Source: Pseudomonas sp. Tri1
Lineage (GTDB): Bacteria > Pseudomonadota > Gammaproteobacteria > Pseudomonadales > Pseudomonadaceae
DNA length: 64,000 nt
NCBI RefSeq assembly: GCF_017968885.1
Contig: NZ_CP072913.1
Coordinates: forward strand, 2,898,001-2,962,000
Reading direction: 5' to 3'
The position numbers and the translations under genes are program-made. Positions 53,882-64,000 of this stretch are shown here, piece by piece. Every line of letters begins with the position of its first letter. Positions within the stretch are counted from its first letter, which is position 1. The notes beneath the pieces are model-generated. The model made no database searches, had not been told where the DNA came from, and saw only the letters and a list, made by a program, of their open reading frames with translations.

Positions 53882-56800
53882 TCAGGCGGTAAAGTCGCTG
53901 GCGTGCAGCTCCTTGACGCCCACCAGTTCGAATTCGAACTCGGGGGTGGCGTCGGCGTTGGTACTGCCGTAGACAATGCCATCGGCAAAGCGCAGTTGGC
54001 CGGTGGCGTTAGCGGGGTCGAAGGCGTTGCTGCCGATGAACGTGAAGGCGTCGACAGTGGCGGTCAGCGGGTTGGCGTCCAGGCCGGTGAGGTCCAGATG
54101 ATCACCCTCGGTGGTCTTGAAACCGTTGATCACATCGCGCAAAGCGCCGACGCCCATGTCCGACAACGCGCCAAACGCGTAGGTATCCGCGCCCGTGCCG
54201 CCGGTGAGGTTGTCGGTGCCTGCGCCGCCAATCAGCCGATCATCACCCGAACCACCCACCAGCGTATCGTTGCCTGCGCCACCGTTCAGAATGTTCGCTG
54301 CGCTGTTGCCCGACAGGCTGTCGGCGTAGGCACTGCCGGTGAGGTTCTCGATGAACTTCAAGGTATCGAGGCCGGCCCCCACGGTGTTTTGTTGCGCAGA
54401 GGTCGAGAGGTTTACGGTAACGCCGGCCAGGGCACGTTCAAACGAGGCCGTGTCGTTGCCGTCGCGCCCATCCAGTACGTTGTTGCCGGCACCAGCGAAC
54501 AGCGTGTTGTCCAAGGCGTTGCCCGTGCCATTGGCGGCGCCCGTGCTGTCGATATACAAATTCTCGACATTGTTGCCCAGGGTATAGGCCGCCAGGCTGC
54601 TGTGGACACTGTCGATGCCGCCGGGCACCGCATTGCTGTTGGTTTCGATCACCGCGTCATCGGCGTTGTCGACGTAGTAGGTGTCGTTGCCATCGCCACC
54701 GCTCATGCTGTCGGCCCCTGCGGCGCCATCGATCACGTTATTGGCGGCGTTGCCGGTGATGAAGTTGCGCCGCTCGTTGCCGGTGCCGTCGATGTCCGAT
54801 ACCCCGGTGAGCACCAGGTTTTCGAGATTGGCGCCCAGGGTCCAACTGACCGAGGCTTGCACGGTGTCGATCTGCGAGGTCGAAGTGTTGGTTTCCACCA
54901 CGCTATCGAACGCGTTGTCGACCACGTAGATATCGTTGCCATCGCCACCGGTCATGGTGTCGGCGCCGAGGTCGCCATCCAGCGTGTCGTTGCCCGAGCT
55001 GCCCACCAGGGTATCGTCCTGGTCGGTGCCGGCAATATGTCCGCCCTGGTTCTGTGCGTTATCGAATATGTCCTGCACGCTGTTGTTGTCGTTGGGGTTG
55101 CCCTGGAAGCCGAGGTCATCGGCGATGTAGTCGGCCAGGCGTTGCCCGACGATTTCCGCCGACTCCTCGTGCAGGTGCCAGACGTCGTCGGGATACACCA
55201 GCGGATCGACTTCATAGCGCAGGGGCAGGTCGGTGTAGTCCACCGCCAGCTTGACGTCGGCGCGCTCGGCGGCGATGGCCTCCTGGGCGGCACGGACGTA
55301 GCCGACACCCTCGACGATGGAGGCGATTTTCTCCTCCGAATAGCCACGGGCCCGGGCCGCATCCTCTTCGTAGTGACCGGTCTCCATCATGTACACGCTG
55401 AAATTGCCGAACTGGGCATGCAGGTAATCAAACACCTTCAGCGTCGCGGCCTTGTAAGCCGCAGCTGCCGCCGCTTTGTCCGTGGACCGAGCGATCTCTT
55501 GGGCGGCTTCCTCGCCCTGGCCCCAAATGATGCCCATGGTGACGTTATCGATCGATTGCAGTTCGGTGAGTTGCTCGCGCAGCAGCGTCACGGCCCGCAA
55601 CAGCGCGGGCCCCGGTTGGTTGGTGTCGGTCAACCACCAGCACAATTTGAGCTCATCGGGCCCCAGGGTGGACAGGCCGTTGACCGTGCTACCGCCGACG
55701 GCGATGTCGATGCCATTGCCGTCGGCATCGGTGAACTGGCTGCGCACGTCATAGGTGGTGTACCGGTCCAGGTCATTGACCAGCATCGAGGTGCCGGACT
55801 GGTCGTCGTCCTCGGTCATGCGCAGCAGGCGCGCATTGGATTGGCCAAGGGTCGGCAGGTAGAGGATGTCCTGCTGGGCGCGTTCGCCGAACACGAAATC
55901 ACTGGCGGTCAGCGTGTTGAGGTAGTTGCCGTTGAGGGCGATTTCAAAGCGATTGCCATCGGCGTCAGCCTCGGCGGATTTGATGTAGGTCTTGTCACCA
56001 GCCGCGTTCAGGGTCATGTACAGCGTGCCATTGCTGCCATCGCCAAGGCCGAGAAAGCCCAATCCTGAAACGTCGATTTTGTCGACGCCCACGGTGAAGT
56101 CATAGATCGTGTCGGTGGCGGTGACGCCGCCGGTGTCGTAGTCGCGGTAGCTGTCGAGCACGTTGGTGTAGCGGAAAGTGTCGGCACCGTCTCCACCGTA
56201 CAGCGAGTCGCGTCCGGCGCCGCCATCGACAACGTCTGCGCCGGTGCCGGCCTTGATCGTGTCGTTGCCGCCGAGGCCGAGGATCAGGTCCGCGCCAGCC
56301 GTGCCATTGAGGGTCTCGGCGTTATTGGTGCCGGTGACGGTGTTGGCGGGGGCATCGGCGACGACCAGGGCGAAGCTGTCACTGACCGATGCGCCTGACG
56401 GATCGGTAGCCTTGACCAGCACGTTGTAATTGCCGGACGCAGTGCTGGTGGGCGTACCGGTGAAGGTCAGGTTGCTGGCATTGAAGCTCAGCCAGGTGGG
56501 CAGGGCGCTGCCATCGGCCAGGGTCGCGGTGTAGGTCAACACGTCCTGGTTGGCGTCGGTGAAGCTGTCGTGAGTCACGGTGTAGCTGAACGGCGTGCTT
56601 TCGGTGGCATTCTGGTCGAGGAGCGGTATGGCCACGACCGGCGCCACGTTGCTGGGTGTGTTCTGGTCGGCGAAGACAAAATGACTGGCGGTCAGGCTGC
56701 TCACCAGATTGCCCGCCAGCGACACCTCGAAGCGGTTGCCGTTGGCATCGACCGTGAGGTCCTTGAGGTAGGTGCGATTGGAGGAGGCGCTGTAGGTCAC

Positions 56801-59497
56801 TTGCAGTGTGCCGTTCAGGCCATTGCCCAGGCCGGTGTAACCAAGTGCCGAGACGTCGATCTTGTCGGCGGCCACGTCGAAATCGAGGATCTGGTCACTG
56901 GCGCTGGTGGAGCTGGTGCGGTAGCTGTCGAGCTTGGAGGTATAACGGAAAACGTCGGCCCCCGCGCCGCCGGTGAGTTTGTCCACGCCGGTACCACCCA
57001 CCAGGATGTCGTTGCCCGCTCCGCCGTTAAGGGTGTCGTTGCCGGCGCCGCCAAACAGTTGCTCGTTGGCCGCAGTGCCGGTCAGCGTGTCGTTGTTCGG
57101 CGTGCCGTTGATGATTGTTGGGGGCGCGGGTACATCCTGCACCGCGAGGGTAAAGCTGTCGCTGACGGTGGCATTGCTGCCGTCGGTCGCGGTGACCTGT
57201 ATGGAGTAAGTGCCCGATGCAGTGTCGCTGGGCGTGCCGCTGAAGGTGCGGGTGGCTGCATCGAAAACCAGCCAACTGGGCAGCGCACTGCCATCGGCCA
57301 ATTTGGCGGTGTAGCTGAGGCTGTCGTTATCTGGGTCGCTGAAACTGGTGGCCGGCACCACGTAGCTGAACGGGGTGTTTTCGGTGGCGTTCTGATCCAG
57401 CAATGCCGTTGCCACCACTGGCGCATGGTTGACCGTTGGCGAAGTGGCAAACACGAAGTTGGCGCTGGTCAGCGTGTTGAGGTAATTGCCGTCCAGCGCT
57501 ACTTCGAAGCGGTTGCCATTGGCATCGGCCTCCAGGGACTTGATGTAGGTCTTGGTCCCGGCACTGTTGAGCACCAGGTACACGCTGTTGTTCTTGCCAT
57601 CCCCCAGGCCGGTGAAGCCCATGGCCGAGAGGTCGATCTTGTCGGCGCTGACATTGAAGTCGGTGATCAGGTCACCGAGGTTGGCGCCGCCGGTGTTGTA
57701 GTTGCGGTAGCTGTCCAGGCGATTGGAAAACACAAAGGTGTCCGCCCCGGCGCCGCCGGTGAGGGTGTCCATGCCGGCACCGCCGTCGAGTTTGTCGTCA
57801 CCGGCGCCGCCACTGAGGCTGTCGTTGCCCGCAAGGCCGAGCAGGGTATCGGCCGAATCGCTACCCAGCAGCGAGTCGCTGCCGCTGGTGCCGGTGACCA
57901 CCCGATTGAAGATGAAGTTGCTGGCCGTCAGCGTGCTGGTCAGGTTGCCCGTGAGGATCAGTTCGAAGCGATTGCCGCTGGCATCGGCATCGTAGTCCTT
58001 GATGTAGGTGCGGTTGCTGCTGGCGCTGTAACTGACCTGCAAGGTACCGCCACGGCCATTGCCCAGGCCAGTGAAGCCGAGACCGGCGAGGTCGATCTTG
58101 TCTTGGGTGACATCGAAATCGGTGATGGTGTCATCGAAACTGGAGGTGGCGTTGCGGTAACTGTCGGATTGAGCGACGAAGCGGAATGTATCGGCACCAG
58201 CGCCGCCGGTGAGTTTGTCGATGCCCGCGCCGCCCACCAGAATATCGACACCGGCCCCGCCATTGATGGTGTCGTTGCCGGCCCCACCATAGAAAATCTC
58301 GCTGGCGGCGCTGCCCAGCAGGGTGTCGTTGCCCGCCGTACCTTGCACAGTGGTCATCGGTACCGTGTCGCTGACGTAGCTGCCATCGCCATAGACCAGC
58401 GTGGCGCCCTTGCTGGTGTGGCTGATGGTGTTGCCGATAATCGCGTTGCGATCGGTGCCGTCTTCGTTGCGTTCGGCGACGCCATAGGTCGACAGGTCGC
58501 TGCCGCTGATGATGTTGCCCTGGATGGTGTTATCGCTGCCGTTGAAGTACTTGCCGGATACGCCCAGGGTATCGTCGTAGGACTGGATGATGATTTCCGG
58601 TACGGCGCCGCCCAGGGAGTTGTTGTTCAGCGTGTTGTCGAGGATCTCGACGTGGTTGCTGCCGTAGATACGAATCCCGGCGCTGCTGTTGTCGTGGATG
58701 TCGACGTCGCTGACGGTGATTTCGCTGGACAGCTTGATCAGCACCCCTTCGGCGCCGTTGCCATACACCTCGCCACCGGTAATGGTGACGTTGCTGGGGG
58801 AGGGAATGTCCTCGCTGCCGCGCTGGACCACGATGCCATTGCCGCCGTTGTCGTAGGCGACGTTATTGGTCATGGTGAAATCGTGGGTGCTGGTGACGAT
58901 GTTGAAACCGTGGCGGTCGTTGTCGTAGGCCACGTTGTTTTCGAACGTGCTGTCGCTGAGGAAGTCAGCAACGAAGCCGTCCAGGCCGTTGCCGTGGGAC
59001 ACACTGTTCTTGATGACCATGTTGACGGTCTGCTCGTGAGGGTCGAAACCGTACCCTGAGCAATCCTTGATCTCGACACTGTCGAGGGTGACGTTGGAAT
59101 CGTAGCCTTCTTCGCCAGGGATGTAGCCGTTGAACCAGCCGTCGATCTTGCCGGTGGTGTTGTCGCGGTTGCCGTCGATGGTGAGGTTGCTGACCCCGAA
59201 ATCGTGGGTTTCCTCGCCATAAGCCGAGCGGATGACCCCGGTGATCTTGGTGTCGGAACCATCAGCCACCTTGACTGTGGTTTCGCCCATGCCGTCGCCG
59301 TACAGATAGACGTTGCTTTTAAGCATCAAACAGCCGTCGGACGGTTCCTCGCCTGCCGAAACGATATAAGTCCCGGTCGGCATGTACACCTGACCTCCAC
59401 CTGCCGCGGCCGCCGCATCAATCGCACTTTGTATCGCCGCCGTGTCATCGGTGATGCCATCTCCTTTGGCGCCAAAATCTTGTACGTTGAAAATCAT
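53882..59497 (-). CDS. psmE: Secreted mannuronan C5-epimerase with acetylesterase domain (PsmE-like RTX protein)
   Basis: A 1871-residue extracellular protein. Residues 1-385 form an AlgE-type A-module (right-handed beta-helix) that converts mannuronate to guluronate in alginate; Y149, D152 and H154 (GYGFDPHEQ) and D178 stand exactly where AlgE4 has its catalytic residues. Four RTX R-modules follow (about 386-530, 531-690, 794-946, 1051-1202; [15 protein letters not shown] nonapeptides), with two cadherin-like modules inserted (about 686-792, 950-1050). An SGNH/SASA-type esterase domain (about 1206-1470; GQSNA with S1220, WGQGEE, DDVWHL) precedes a C-terminal RTX block. The start at 59497 follows GGAGATAAGCTC. 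Export is presumably by the type I system at 49146-53582. A combined epimerase/O-acetylhydrolase, PsmE, is known in P. syringae. Confidence 0.92.
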   Translation of the reverse strand: MIFNVQDFGAKGDGITDDTAAIQSAIDAAAAAGGGQVYMPTGTYIVSAGEEPSDGCLMLKSNVYLYGDGMGETTVKVADGSDTKITGVIRSAYGEETHDFGVSNLTIDGNRDNTTGKIDGWFNGYIPGEEGYDSNVTLDSVEIKDCSGYGFDPHEQTVNMVIKNSVSHGNGLDGFVADFLSDSTFENNVAYDNDRHGFNIVTSTHDFTMTNNVAYDNGGNGIVVQRGSEDIPSPSNVTITGGEVYGNGAEGVLIKLSSEITVSDVDIHDNSSAGIRIYGSNHVEILDNTLNNNSLGGAVPEIIIQSYDDTLGVSGKYFNGSDNTIQGNIISGSDLSTYGVAERNEDGTDRNAIIGNTISHTSKGATLVYGDGSYVSDTVPMTTVQGTAGNDTLLGSAASEIFYGGAGNDTINGGAGVDILVGGAGIDKLTGGAGADTFRFVAQSDSYRNATSSFDDTITDFDVTQDKIDLAGLGFTGLGNGRGGTLQVSYSASSNRTYIKDYDADASGNRFELILTGNLTSTLTASNFIFNRVVTGTSGSDSLLGSDSADTLLGLAGNDSLSGGAGDDKLDGGAGMDTLTGGAGADTFVFSNRLDSYRNYNTGGANLGDLITDFNVSADKIDLSAMGFTGLGDGKNNSVYLVLNSAGTKTYIKSLEADANGNRFEVALDGNYLNTLTSANFVFATSPTVNHAPVVATALLDQNATENTPFSYVVPATSFSDPDNDSLSYTAKLADGSALPSWLVFDAATRTFSGTPSDTASGTYSIQVTATDGSNATVSDSFTLAVQDVPAPPTIINGTPNNDTLTGTAANEQLFGGAGNDTLNGGAGNDILVGGTGVDKLTGGAGADVFRYTSKLDSYRTSSTSASDQILDFDVAADKIDVSALGYTGLGNGLNGTLQVTYSASSNRTYLKDLTVDANGNRFEVSLAGNLVSSLTASHFVFADQNTPSNVAPVVAIPLLDQNATESTPFSYTVTHDSFTDANQDVLTYTATLADGSALPTWLSFNASNLTFTGTPTSTASGNYNVLVKATDPSGASVSDSFALVVADAPANTVTGTNNAETLNGTAGADLILGLGGNDTIKAGTGADVVDGGAGRDSLYGGDGADTFRYTNVLDSYRDYDTGGVTATDTIYDFTVGVDKIDVSGLGFLGLGDGSNGTLYMTLNAAGDKTYIKSAEADADGNRFEIALNGNYLNTLTASDFVFGERAQQDILYLPTLGQSNARLLRMTEDDDQSGTSMLVNDLDRYTTYDVRSQFTDADGNGIDIAVGGSTVNGLSTLGPDELKLCWWLTDTNQPGPALLRAVTLLREQLTELQSIDNVTMGIIWGQGEEAAQEIARSTDKAAAAAAYKAATLKVFDYLHAQFGNFSVYMMETGHYEEDAARARGYSEEKIASIVEGVGYVRAAQEAIAAERADVKLAVDYTDLPLRYEVDPLVYPDDVWHLHEESAEIVGQRLADYIADDLGFQGNPNDNNSVQDIFDNAQNQGGHIAGTDQDDTLVGSSGNDTLDGDLGADTMTGGDGNDIYVVDNAFDSVVETNTSTSQIDTVQASVSWTLGANLENLVLTGVSDIDGTGNERRNFITGNAANNVIDGAAGADSMSGGDGNDTYYVDNADDAVIETNSNAVPGGIDSVHSSLAAYTLGNNVENLYIDSTGAANGTGNALDNTLFAGAGNNVLDGRDGNDTASFERALAGVTVNLSTSAQQNTVGAGLDTLKFIENLTGSAYADSLSGNSAANILNGGAGNDTLVGGSGDDRLIGGAGTDNLTGGTGADTYAFGALSDMGVGALRDVINGFKTTEGDHLDLTGLDANPLTATVDAFTFIGSNAFDPANATGQLRFADGIVYGSTNADATPEFEFELVGVKELHASDFTA

Positions 59498-59689
59498 GAG
59501 CTTATCTCCGTATCTGGCTAAAACCGCGCTAGATGCCAATATTCCATCGGCAGCCAAAGTGTTATGACCCAGCGGAGCGCAAAAGTTGTGACCGAATATC
59601 GGTGAAGTGTCAAAAAAACGGAGTAACTGATCAACGGTTGTGAGGTGTTTCAAAAAAGTAACGTTATGTTGACGCTTTCAGCGGCGTAA

Positions 59690-59790
59690 TCCTGTGGGAG
59701 CGAGCTTGCTCGCGATGGCGGTGTGTCAGGTAACACTAATGCTGCTGATCCGGCGCTATCGCGAGCAAGCTGGCTCCCTCAGGGGGCGGT
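59690..59790. repeat. Inverted pair of REP-like elements upstream of psmE-like gene
   Basis: GTGGGAGCGAGCTTGCTCGC (59695-59714) and an inverted, slightly changed copy GCGAGCAAGCTGGCTCCCTC (59760-59779) lie 45 bases apart. The remaining sequence between 59498 and 59903 shows no gene; it should hold the psmE promoter, which I cannot place. Confidence 0.78.
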
Positions 59791-59903
59791 GGTGTGGCTT
59801 ATACCGGACACACGCGTTCCTTGATTGGCATCAACCCCCTCGCACCGTCAGCGCGATAACCTCGTATAAACCGCCCGCTGAAGCAGGGTGGCCGAGGAGT
59901 CCC

Positions 59904-60347
59904 ATGAGTTATCCGCTGTTTTTGACCCTGCACCTGTTCGCCGCGCTGGTTTTCATCGGCACGGTGTTTTTCGAGGTGTTGTTCCTGGAGAGCATCCGCA
60001 AACAATTGCCTGCCAAGGTCATGGTGCTGTTGGAGCAAGGCATCAGCCAACGCGCGCGCCAGTTGATGCCTTGGGTGCTGTTGGTGCTGTTCGGCGCAGG
60101 TGGCGCCATGGTCTGGCTACGCTATTGGCCGTTGCTGTCGTCGCCGTTGCAATCATCTTTCGGTTTGCTGCTGGGGTTGAAGATCCTGCTGGCGGGCAGT
60201 GTGCTGGGACACTTTCTCTGGGCCATGTGGTTGTTCAGGAGTGCCCGCATGAACGCCCGTTACGTGCACATCATCCACACCAGTGTGTTTCTCCATATGG
60301 TGGCGATTGTGTTGTTGGCCAAGGGCATGTTCTACGTCACGTGGTGA
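59904..60347 (+). CDS. Small integral membrane protein (CopD/DUF-type)
   Basis: A 147-residue protein with four hydrophobic segments and conserved histidines (LTLHLFAALVFIG and YVHIIHTSVFLHM), reminiscent of CopD-like or haem-binding four-helix membrane proteins. The start at 59904 follows GAGGAGTCCC; the frame runs further up without support. It precedes the hemN-like pair by 96 bases on the same strand. The specific role is unknown; a haem or copper link is only a guess from the histidines. Confidence 0.75.
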   Translation: MSYPLFLTLHLFAALVFIGTVFFEVLFLESIRKQLPAKVMVLLEQGISQRARQLMPWVLLVLFGAGGAMVWLRYWPLLSSPLQSSFGLLLGLKILLAGSVLGHFLWAMWLFRSARMNARYVHIIHTSVFLHMVAIVLLAKGMFYVTW

Positions 60348-60373
60348 GCGATAACGGCGTGGTTCCAAGGCGC

Positions 60374-60387
60374 TTGATACAGGTCAA
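60374..60387. promoter_or_regulatory. Anr/FNR box upstream of the HemN-like pair
   Basis: TTGATACAGGTCAA matches the Anr/FNR consensus TTGAT-N4-ATCAA except at one position. It lies 56 bases before the ATG of the HemN-like gene. Anaerobic activation of hemN by Anr is established in Pseudomonas, so the two genes are probably induced at low oxygen. Confidence 0.7.
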
Positions 60388-60443
60388 GGAGCCCCGGCGG
60401 GTAACGTCGGACACTGTCGCTGTGCTGCCACTCGGAGATTGTC

Positions 60444-61817
60444 ATGTTCGACCTGTTTCAAACCCTCGGTGAGCGACCCGCGGGAAGTGCCCCGGCGGTG
60501 GCTGATGCCGATTGCCCGGTCGGCACGCGAAAATTCCATGGCGGCATCGGCTCGCTCGATCTGTTGCGCGGGTTGCGCGACAGCCGCCAGACGCGGCGCC
60601 CCCTGTCCCTTTCGGTGCATCTGCCTTCGCGTTTGAGACTGGCCTCGTGTTCGCCGTTGGCCAGCGTGTGCCGGTGCGGGGAAATCGAGGGCTATCTGCA
60701 ACGCCTGACGTACGAGATGGGCCTGGTCGGCTGTCACCTGGGCGCGGGGCGGCGGGTCGAACAGTTTTGCCTGACCGGTGGCACCCCCGTGATCGCGCAT
60801 TTGCAGAAGCTGATGAGCGATCTGCGCAAACGCTTCGACTTCTGCGAATACGACAGCGGCGATCACAGCATCGAAGTGGATCTGCACCACACCGACTGGT
60901 CGACCATGGGCCTGATTCGTGACCAGGGTTTCACCCATGTCAGCATAGGTGTGCCCGACATCGGTGCTGACTGTGATTTGCCGGTCGATTGCTACCAGAA
61001 CCCGGCCCCGATTCATTCGCTGATAGATGCCGCGCGCACCTTTGGTTTTCGCTCGATCAACATTGACCTTGGTTATGGCCATGCCTGGCAGACGCCCCAC
61101 AGTTTCGCCCTGAAGCTGGCCACGCTGATCGAGCTGGAGCCGGACCGGCTGCACGTTTTTGACTATGCCCGTGCGCCTTATCGTTACCGCTCGAAGAACG
61201 CCGGAGTGGCCGGCGCTTTTTGCAGCCAGGCGGACAAGGAGGCCATGCGGCGGATTTGCTGCGAGCAATTGATCGGCGCAGGTTATCACTACATTGGCCT
61301 GGGGCAGTTCGTCAGGGCCGACGATGACCTGGCGGTCGCCCAGGAGCACGGGCGCCTGCATCGCAATTGCCAGGGTTTTACCCGCCACGGTTGCTGCGAT
61401 CACGTGGGGTTTGGCTTGTCGGCTGTCACCCAGATCGAACACCTGTACGTGCAGAACACTGACGATCTGCTGCAGTACTGTCAGCAGTTGGACGCCGGGC
61501 AGTTGCCGGTGTGTCGTGGCTGGCGATGTGAGGCGCAGGATCAGGTCAGTGCGACCGTGATCGAACAGCTTTCCTGCGACCTGGAATTGGATATCCCGGC
61601 CATCGAGGCGCGTTTTGGCTTGCAGTTTCGCGAGCACTTTGCGTCGATCTGGCCGTTGCTGGAGGTGTTGCACGACAAGGGATTGATTGAACTGTCGAGC
61701 CGTTTTATCGGCATCCTGCCCGCTGGGCGCCTGAATGTGGACGCGATCTGCAATCTGTTCGATCCAGAGCTCGATGACGCAGGCCCACACACTTTTGAAA
61801 AGTTGAACCCTTCATGA
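60444..61817 (+). CDS. HemN-like protein lacking the radical-SAM CxxxCxxC motif
   Basis: A 457-residue paralogue of oxygen-independent coproporphyrinogen III oxidase. It aligns with the hemN product along its length (LTGGTP for LGGGTP; YHYIGLGQFV for YVYIGMDHFA; NCQGFTRHGCCDHVGFG for NFQGYSTHADCDLIGLG). Where HemN has HIPFCQSLCYYCAC, this protein has HLPSRLRLASCSPLASVCRC: the CxxxCxxC spacing that binds the SAM [4Fe-4S] cluster is gone and C69, C76 and C78 remain. It is unusually rich in cysteine. It overlaps hemN by four bases (ATGA). It may be inactive, regulatory, or carry a different metal centre. Confidence 0.8.
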   Translation: MFDLFQTLGERPAGSAPAVADADCPVGTRKFHGGIGSLDLLRGLRDSRQTRRPLSLSVHLPSRLRLASCSPLASVCRCGEIEGYLQRLTYEMGLVGCHLGAGRRVEQFCLTGGTPVIAHLQKLMSDLRKRFDFCEYDSGDHSIEVDLHHTDWSTMGLIRDQGFTHVSIGVPDIGADCDLPVDCYQNPAPIHSLIDAARTFGFRSINIDLGYGHAWQTPHSFALKLATLIELEPDRLHVFDYARAPYRYRSKNAGVAGAFCSQADKEAMRRICCEQLIGAGYHYIGLGQFVRADDDLAVAQEHGRLHRNCQGFTRHGCCDHVGFGLSAVTQIEHLYVQNTDDLLQYCQQLDAGQLPVCRGWRCEAQDQVSATVIEQLSCDLELDIPAIEARFGLQFREHFASIWPLLEVLHDKGLIELSSRFIGILPAGRLNVDAICNLFDPELDDAGPHTFEKLNPS

Positions 61818-63202
61818 ATGCTGCATCCGGTTTCAATCGTGCCCTGGTGGAAAAATACGACCGCCCGGGGCCGCGCTACACCTCTTATCCCACGGCCCCG
61901 CAGTTTCACCAGGCGTTTGCCATGGATGAATACCGCCACGCTGCCCAGCGCAGCAACCAGGCGCCAGTGCCCAAGCCGTTGTCGGTGTACATCCATATCC
62001 CGTTCTGCCAGAGCCTCTGCTATTACTGCGCGTGCAATAAAATCATCACGCGCAAGACCCACCGCGCCGCCGAATACCTAACGTACCTCAAGCGCGAGAT
62101 CGCCCAGCAGGCCACCTTGTTCGACCGCTCGCGCAAACTCACCCAATTGCACTTGGGAGGAGGCACACCGACTTACCTGACCCATGAGCAATTGGCTGAC
62201 CTGATGGACTGCCTGCACCAATCGTTCGACATGGATGACAGCGACGAGCATGAGTTTTCCATCGAGGTCGATCCTCGGACCATCGATGGCCAACAGATCC
62301 AAGGCCTGCGTCAGTTGGGGTTCAATCGCTTGAGCTTCGGCGTCCAGGATTTCGACGCGCAGGTGCAGGCGGCCGTCAATCGAGTGCAAAGCGTGGCGCA
62401 GGTGGCCGAGCTGGTGGCGGCGGCCCGCCTGGCGCGCTTCAAGTCTGTCAGTGTGGACCTGATTTATGGCTTGCCGCTGCAGACCATCGCCAGTTTCGAT
62501 GTCACCTTGAGCAAGATCATCGCGCTGCGGCCCGACCGCATTGCCGCCTACAGCTATGCGCATCTGCCACAACGGGTGAGGGCGCAGCGGATGATCCGCC
62601 CCGAAGACATGCCGCCGCCGGAGCGCAAGCTGGAGCTGCTCGAGCTGACCATCAATCGCCTTACCGAAGCCGGTTATGTCTACATTGGCATGGACCATTT
62701 CGCCTTGCCGGACGATGAGCTGGTGCGCGCCCGCGCCCAGGGTACGCTGCAGCGTAACTTCCAGGGGTATTCCACCCACGCCGACTGCGATTTGATTGGC
62801 CTGGGCGTGTCCTCGATCGGCAAGGTCGGCGACAGCTACAACCAGAACGTCAAGGAGCTTTCCCAGTATTACGCCCGTCTGGATCAAGGCCTGCTACCCG
62901 TGCAGCGCGGCTATCGCCTGAGCGACGACGATCGCTTGCGACGCGAGGTCATCAGCGAGCTGATGTGCCATGGACGGGTAGAGTTCGGCCAGATCGAGGC
63001 CGAGCACGGCATTCGTTTTACCGAGTACTTCGCCGATGCGCTGGAGCGGCTCCGCGAGCAGGTTCGCGACGGCCTGCTGGACATCACCGATCAAGCGCTG
63101 GTGCTGCTGCCCCAAGGGCAATTGATGATGCGCAGCGTCGCCATGGCTTTTGACGCGTATCTGGAGGTCGACAAGACGGTCCAGTATTCACGTACGGTCT
63201 GA
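61814..63202 (+). CDS. hemN: Oxygen-independent coproporphyrinogen III oxidase
   Basis: A 462-residue radical-SAM enzyme that decarboxylates coproporphyrinogen III to protoporphyrinogen IX without oxygen. The cluster motif CQSLCYYCAC gives C65, C69, C72 and the conserved C74; GGGTP binds SAM; the opening GPRYTSYPTA and the segment FNRLSFGVQDFD are HemN-specific. All features of an active enzyme are present, unlike the overlapping upstream paralogue. The Anr box at 60374 probably serves both. Confidence 0.96.
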   Translation: MNAASGFNRALVEKYDRPGPRYTSYPTAPQFHQAFAMDEYRHAAQRSNQAPVPKPLSVYIHIPFCQSLCYYCACNKIITRKTHRAAEYLTYLKREIAQQATLFDRSRKLTQLHLGGGTPTYLTHEQLADLMDCLHQSFDMDDSDEHEFSIEVDPRTIDGQQIQGLRQLGFNRLSFGVQDFDAQVQAAVNRVQSVAQVAELVAAARLARFKSVSVDLIYGLPLQTIASFDVTLSKIIALRPDRIAAYSYAHLPQRVRAQRMIRPEDMPPPERKLELLELTINRLTEAGYVYIGMDHFALPDDELVRARAQGTLQRNFQGYSTHADCDLIGLGVSSIGKVGDSYNQNVKELSQYYARLDQGLLPVQRGYRLSDDDRLRREVISELMCHGRVEFGQIEAEHGIRFTEYFADALERLREQVRDGLLDITDQALVLLPQGQLMMRSVAMAFDAYLEVDKTVQYSRTV

Positions 63203-63281
63203 CGACGCAGGTAAGAAAGAGCAGGGGGCATCGGACTGCCCTCGCTACAAGGGCTGGTGTTCGTCCCGATTCCCAGGTTCG

Positions 63282-63488
63282 CTAGGATCTTTCGCCGCCC
63301 GGGGTTCCGGAGATCGGAATCAAGTCGCGGATCGCATAGAAGCCTTGTACCAGGCGCTTCTTGGCCCGGTACTCGCACAGCAGCAGCAAGGTATCGGGCA
63401 ACTGGGAGATCGACGAAGAGTGTTTGACCACCATTGTTTTACCTCCCGAGCGTAGGCGTACAAGTGCCCCTGGTTCGAATGTGCCCAT
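63282..63488 (-). CDS. Small DUF2158-like protein
   Basis: A 68-residue protein opening MGTFEPGALVRLRSGGKTMV, the pattern of the DUF2158 (YodC-like) family, with a cysteine in the middle (LLLLCEYRAKKRLVQGF). Family function is unknown. It begins six bases after the stop of the NodT-type outer-membrane gene on the same strand, so it is probably the last gene of that efflux operon. Confidence 0.7.
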   Translation of the reverse strand: MGTFEPGALVRLRSGGKTMVVKHSSSISQLPDTLLLLCEYRAKKRLVQGFYAIRDLIPISGTPGGERS

Positions 63489-63494
63489 CTGCAG

Positions 63495-64000
63495 TCACCT
63501 CACAGTCACTTTGTTTGTGCGTTCTACCCAACCCCCGCCCAGGGCCTTGTACAGGTTGACCTCGGCCAGCAACTGCGACAGCCGGTCGACGATCAGGGTT
63601 TGTCGGGCGCTGAACAGCGAGCGTTGGGCATCCAGGAACGTCAGGCTGCTATCCACGCCAATGCGATAGCGTCGTTCCGCCAAGCGGTAGTAGTCCTGGT
63701 TGGCCTGGACCAGATCGCGTTGGGCGATCAATTGGTCTTTATAGGTCTTGCGCGCCGCCAAGCCATCGGACACTTCCTGGAAGGCGGTCTGGATGGCTTT
63801 CTCGTATTGCGACACGCGGATGTCTTTCTGGATCTTCGAATAATTGAGGCTCGCCCGAAGGCTGCCGGCATTGAAAATCGGCAGGTTGATCTGCGGTTGA
63901 AATGTCCAACTGCCCGAACCACCCTTGAACAACCCGGACAGTTCGCTGCTCGAGCTGCCGGCATTGGCGGTCAGGCTGATGCTCGGAAAGAACGCGGCAC
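63495..64000 (-). CDS. NodT/OprM-family outer-membrane efflux protein, truncated by the window edge
   Basis: The C-terminal part (about 167 residues) of a TolC-superfamily channel protein; the frame stays open to the window end, so the start is outside. Segments such as [40 protein letters not shown] and [10 protein letters not shown] are typical RND-partner outer-membrane repeats. The inner-membrane partners would lie beyond 64000. It is a different gene from the NodT-type gene at 37694-39142, with clear sequence differences. Confidence 0.92.
   Translation of the reverse strand, partial: AAFFPSISLTANAGSSSSELSGLFKGGSGSWTFQPQINLPIFNAGSLRASLNYSKIQKDIRVSQYEKAIQTAFQEVSDGLAARKTYKDQLIAQRDLVQANQDYYRLAERRYRIGVDSSLTFLDAQRSLFSARQTLIVDRLSQLLAEVNLYKALGGGWVERTNKVTVR

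Noticed and set aside
53813..59059. Two long plus-strand open frames (53813-56068 and 56570-59059) opposite the epimerase gene
   Set aside because: They are antisense shadows of the repetitive RTX gene. Their Val/Gly/Ala-rich products follow from the repeats, and no ribosome site or family signature was seen.
53882..59497. Repetitive DNA inside the epimerase gene as a possible satellite or CRISPR-like array
   Set aside because: The periodicity is that of RTX nonapeptides and whole R-modules in one open frame; repeat units vary and there are no spacers.
1..64000. tRNA genes, integrase genes, insertion sequences or attachment sites
   Set aside because: None was recognised on reading both strands; the repeats present are REP hairpins, not element ends. 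A tRNA scan could still find something missed by eye.

Overview
The window looks like a chromosomal segment of a fluorescent-group Pseudomonas. GC content is high, dispersed REP hairpins of the GTGGGAGCGAGCTTGCTCGC type sit between genes, and the gene content fits: msuE/sfnG/sfnR sulfone metabolism, an xylFGH-xylA-xylR locus, a PsmE-like secreted alginate epimerase and Anr-type hemN. No tRNA, rRNA, CRISPR, prophage or insertion sequence was recognised. Names rest on motif and family recognition by eye; no database search was run.

Layout, left to right. 1-4958: NAD-dependent molybdenum formate dehydrogenase operon (fdsG partial, fdsB, fdsA, fdsD). 5004-6063 (minus): a two-gene unit (PchB-like isochorismate lyase/chorismate mutase and a cysteine hydrolase) preceded by what reads as a complete threonine-codon transcription attenuator. 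This is the most striking regulatory element in the window. 6359-9209: epoxide hydrolase, LysR regulator and LysE exporter. 9220-15917: xylose uptake and isomerisation (xylHGF, xylA) with divergent xylR. 15930-24147: assorted oxidoreductases, LysR regulators, an acetyltransferase, a CAAX-type protease and a phosphatase.

24222-34927: a sulfur-scavenging island. An acyl-CoA-dehydrogenase-like flavin monooxygenase gene diverges from msuE-sfnG, with a sigma-54 type -24/-12 element facing each way. These are followed by a truncated adenylate-forming protein, a LIV-type ABC transporter and the sigma-54 activator sfnR. 35095-39142: a three-gene EmrAB/NodT-type efflux operon. 39343-47075: an orphan receiver, a giant kinase-like/ATPase/histidine kinase, an LRAT-family protein and a FixJ-type response regulator. 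Three related CTAGG/CAAGG-centred inverted repeats flank these genes and the efflux operon.

47437-48837: GABA-permease-like transporter. 49146-53582: type I secretion ABC protein, membrane fusion protein and outer-membrane protein, facing a 1871-residue RTX protein (53882-59497). That protein combines an AlgE-type mannuronan C5-epimerase module (Y149, D152, H154 and D178 present), RTX modules, two cadherin-like modules and an SGNH-type acetylesterase domain. 59904-63202: a small membrane protein and, downstream of a near-consensus Anr box, a HemN-like protein without the radical-SAM cysteine motif, overlapping a normal hemN. The window ends in a small DUF2158-like gene and a truncated NodT-family outer-membrane gene.
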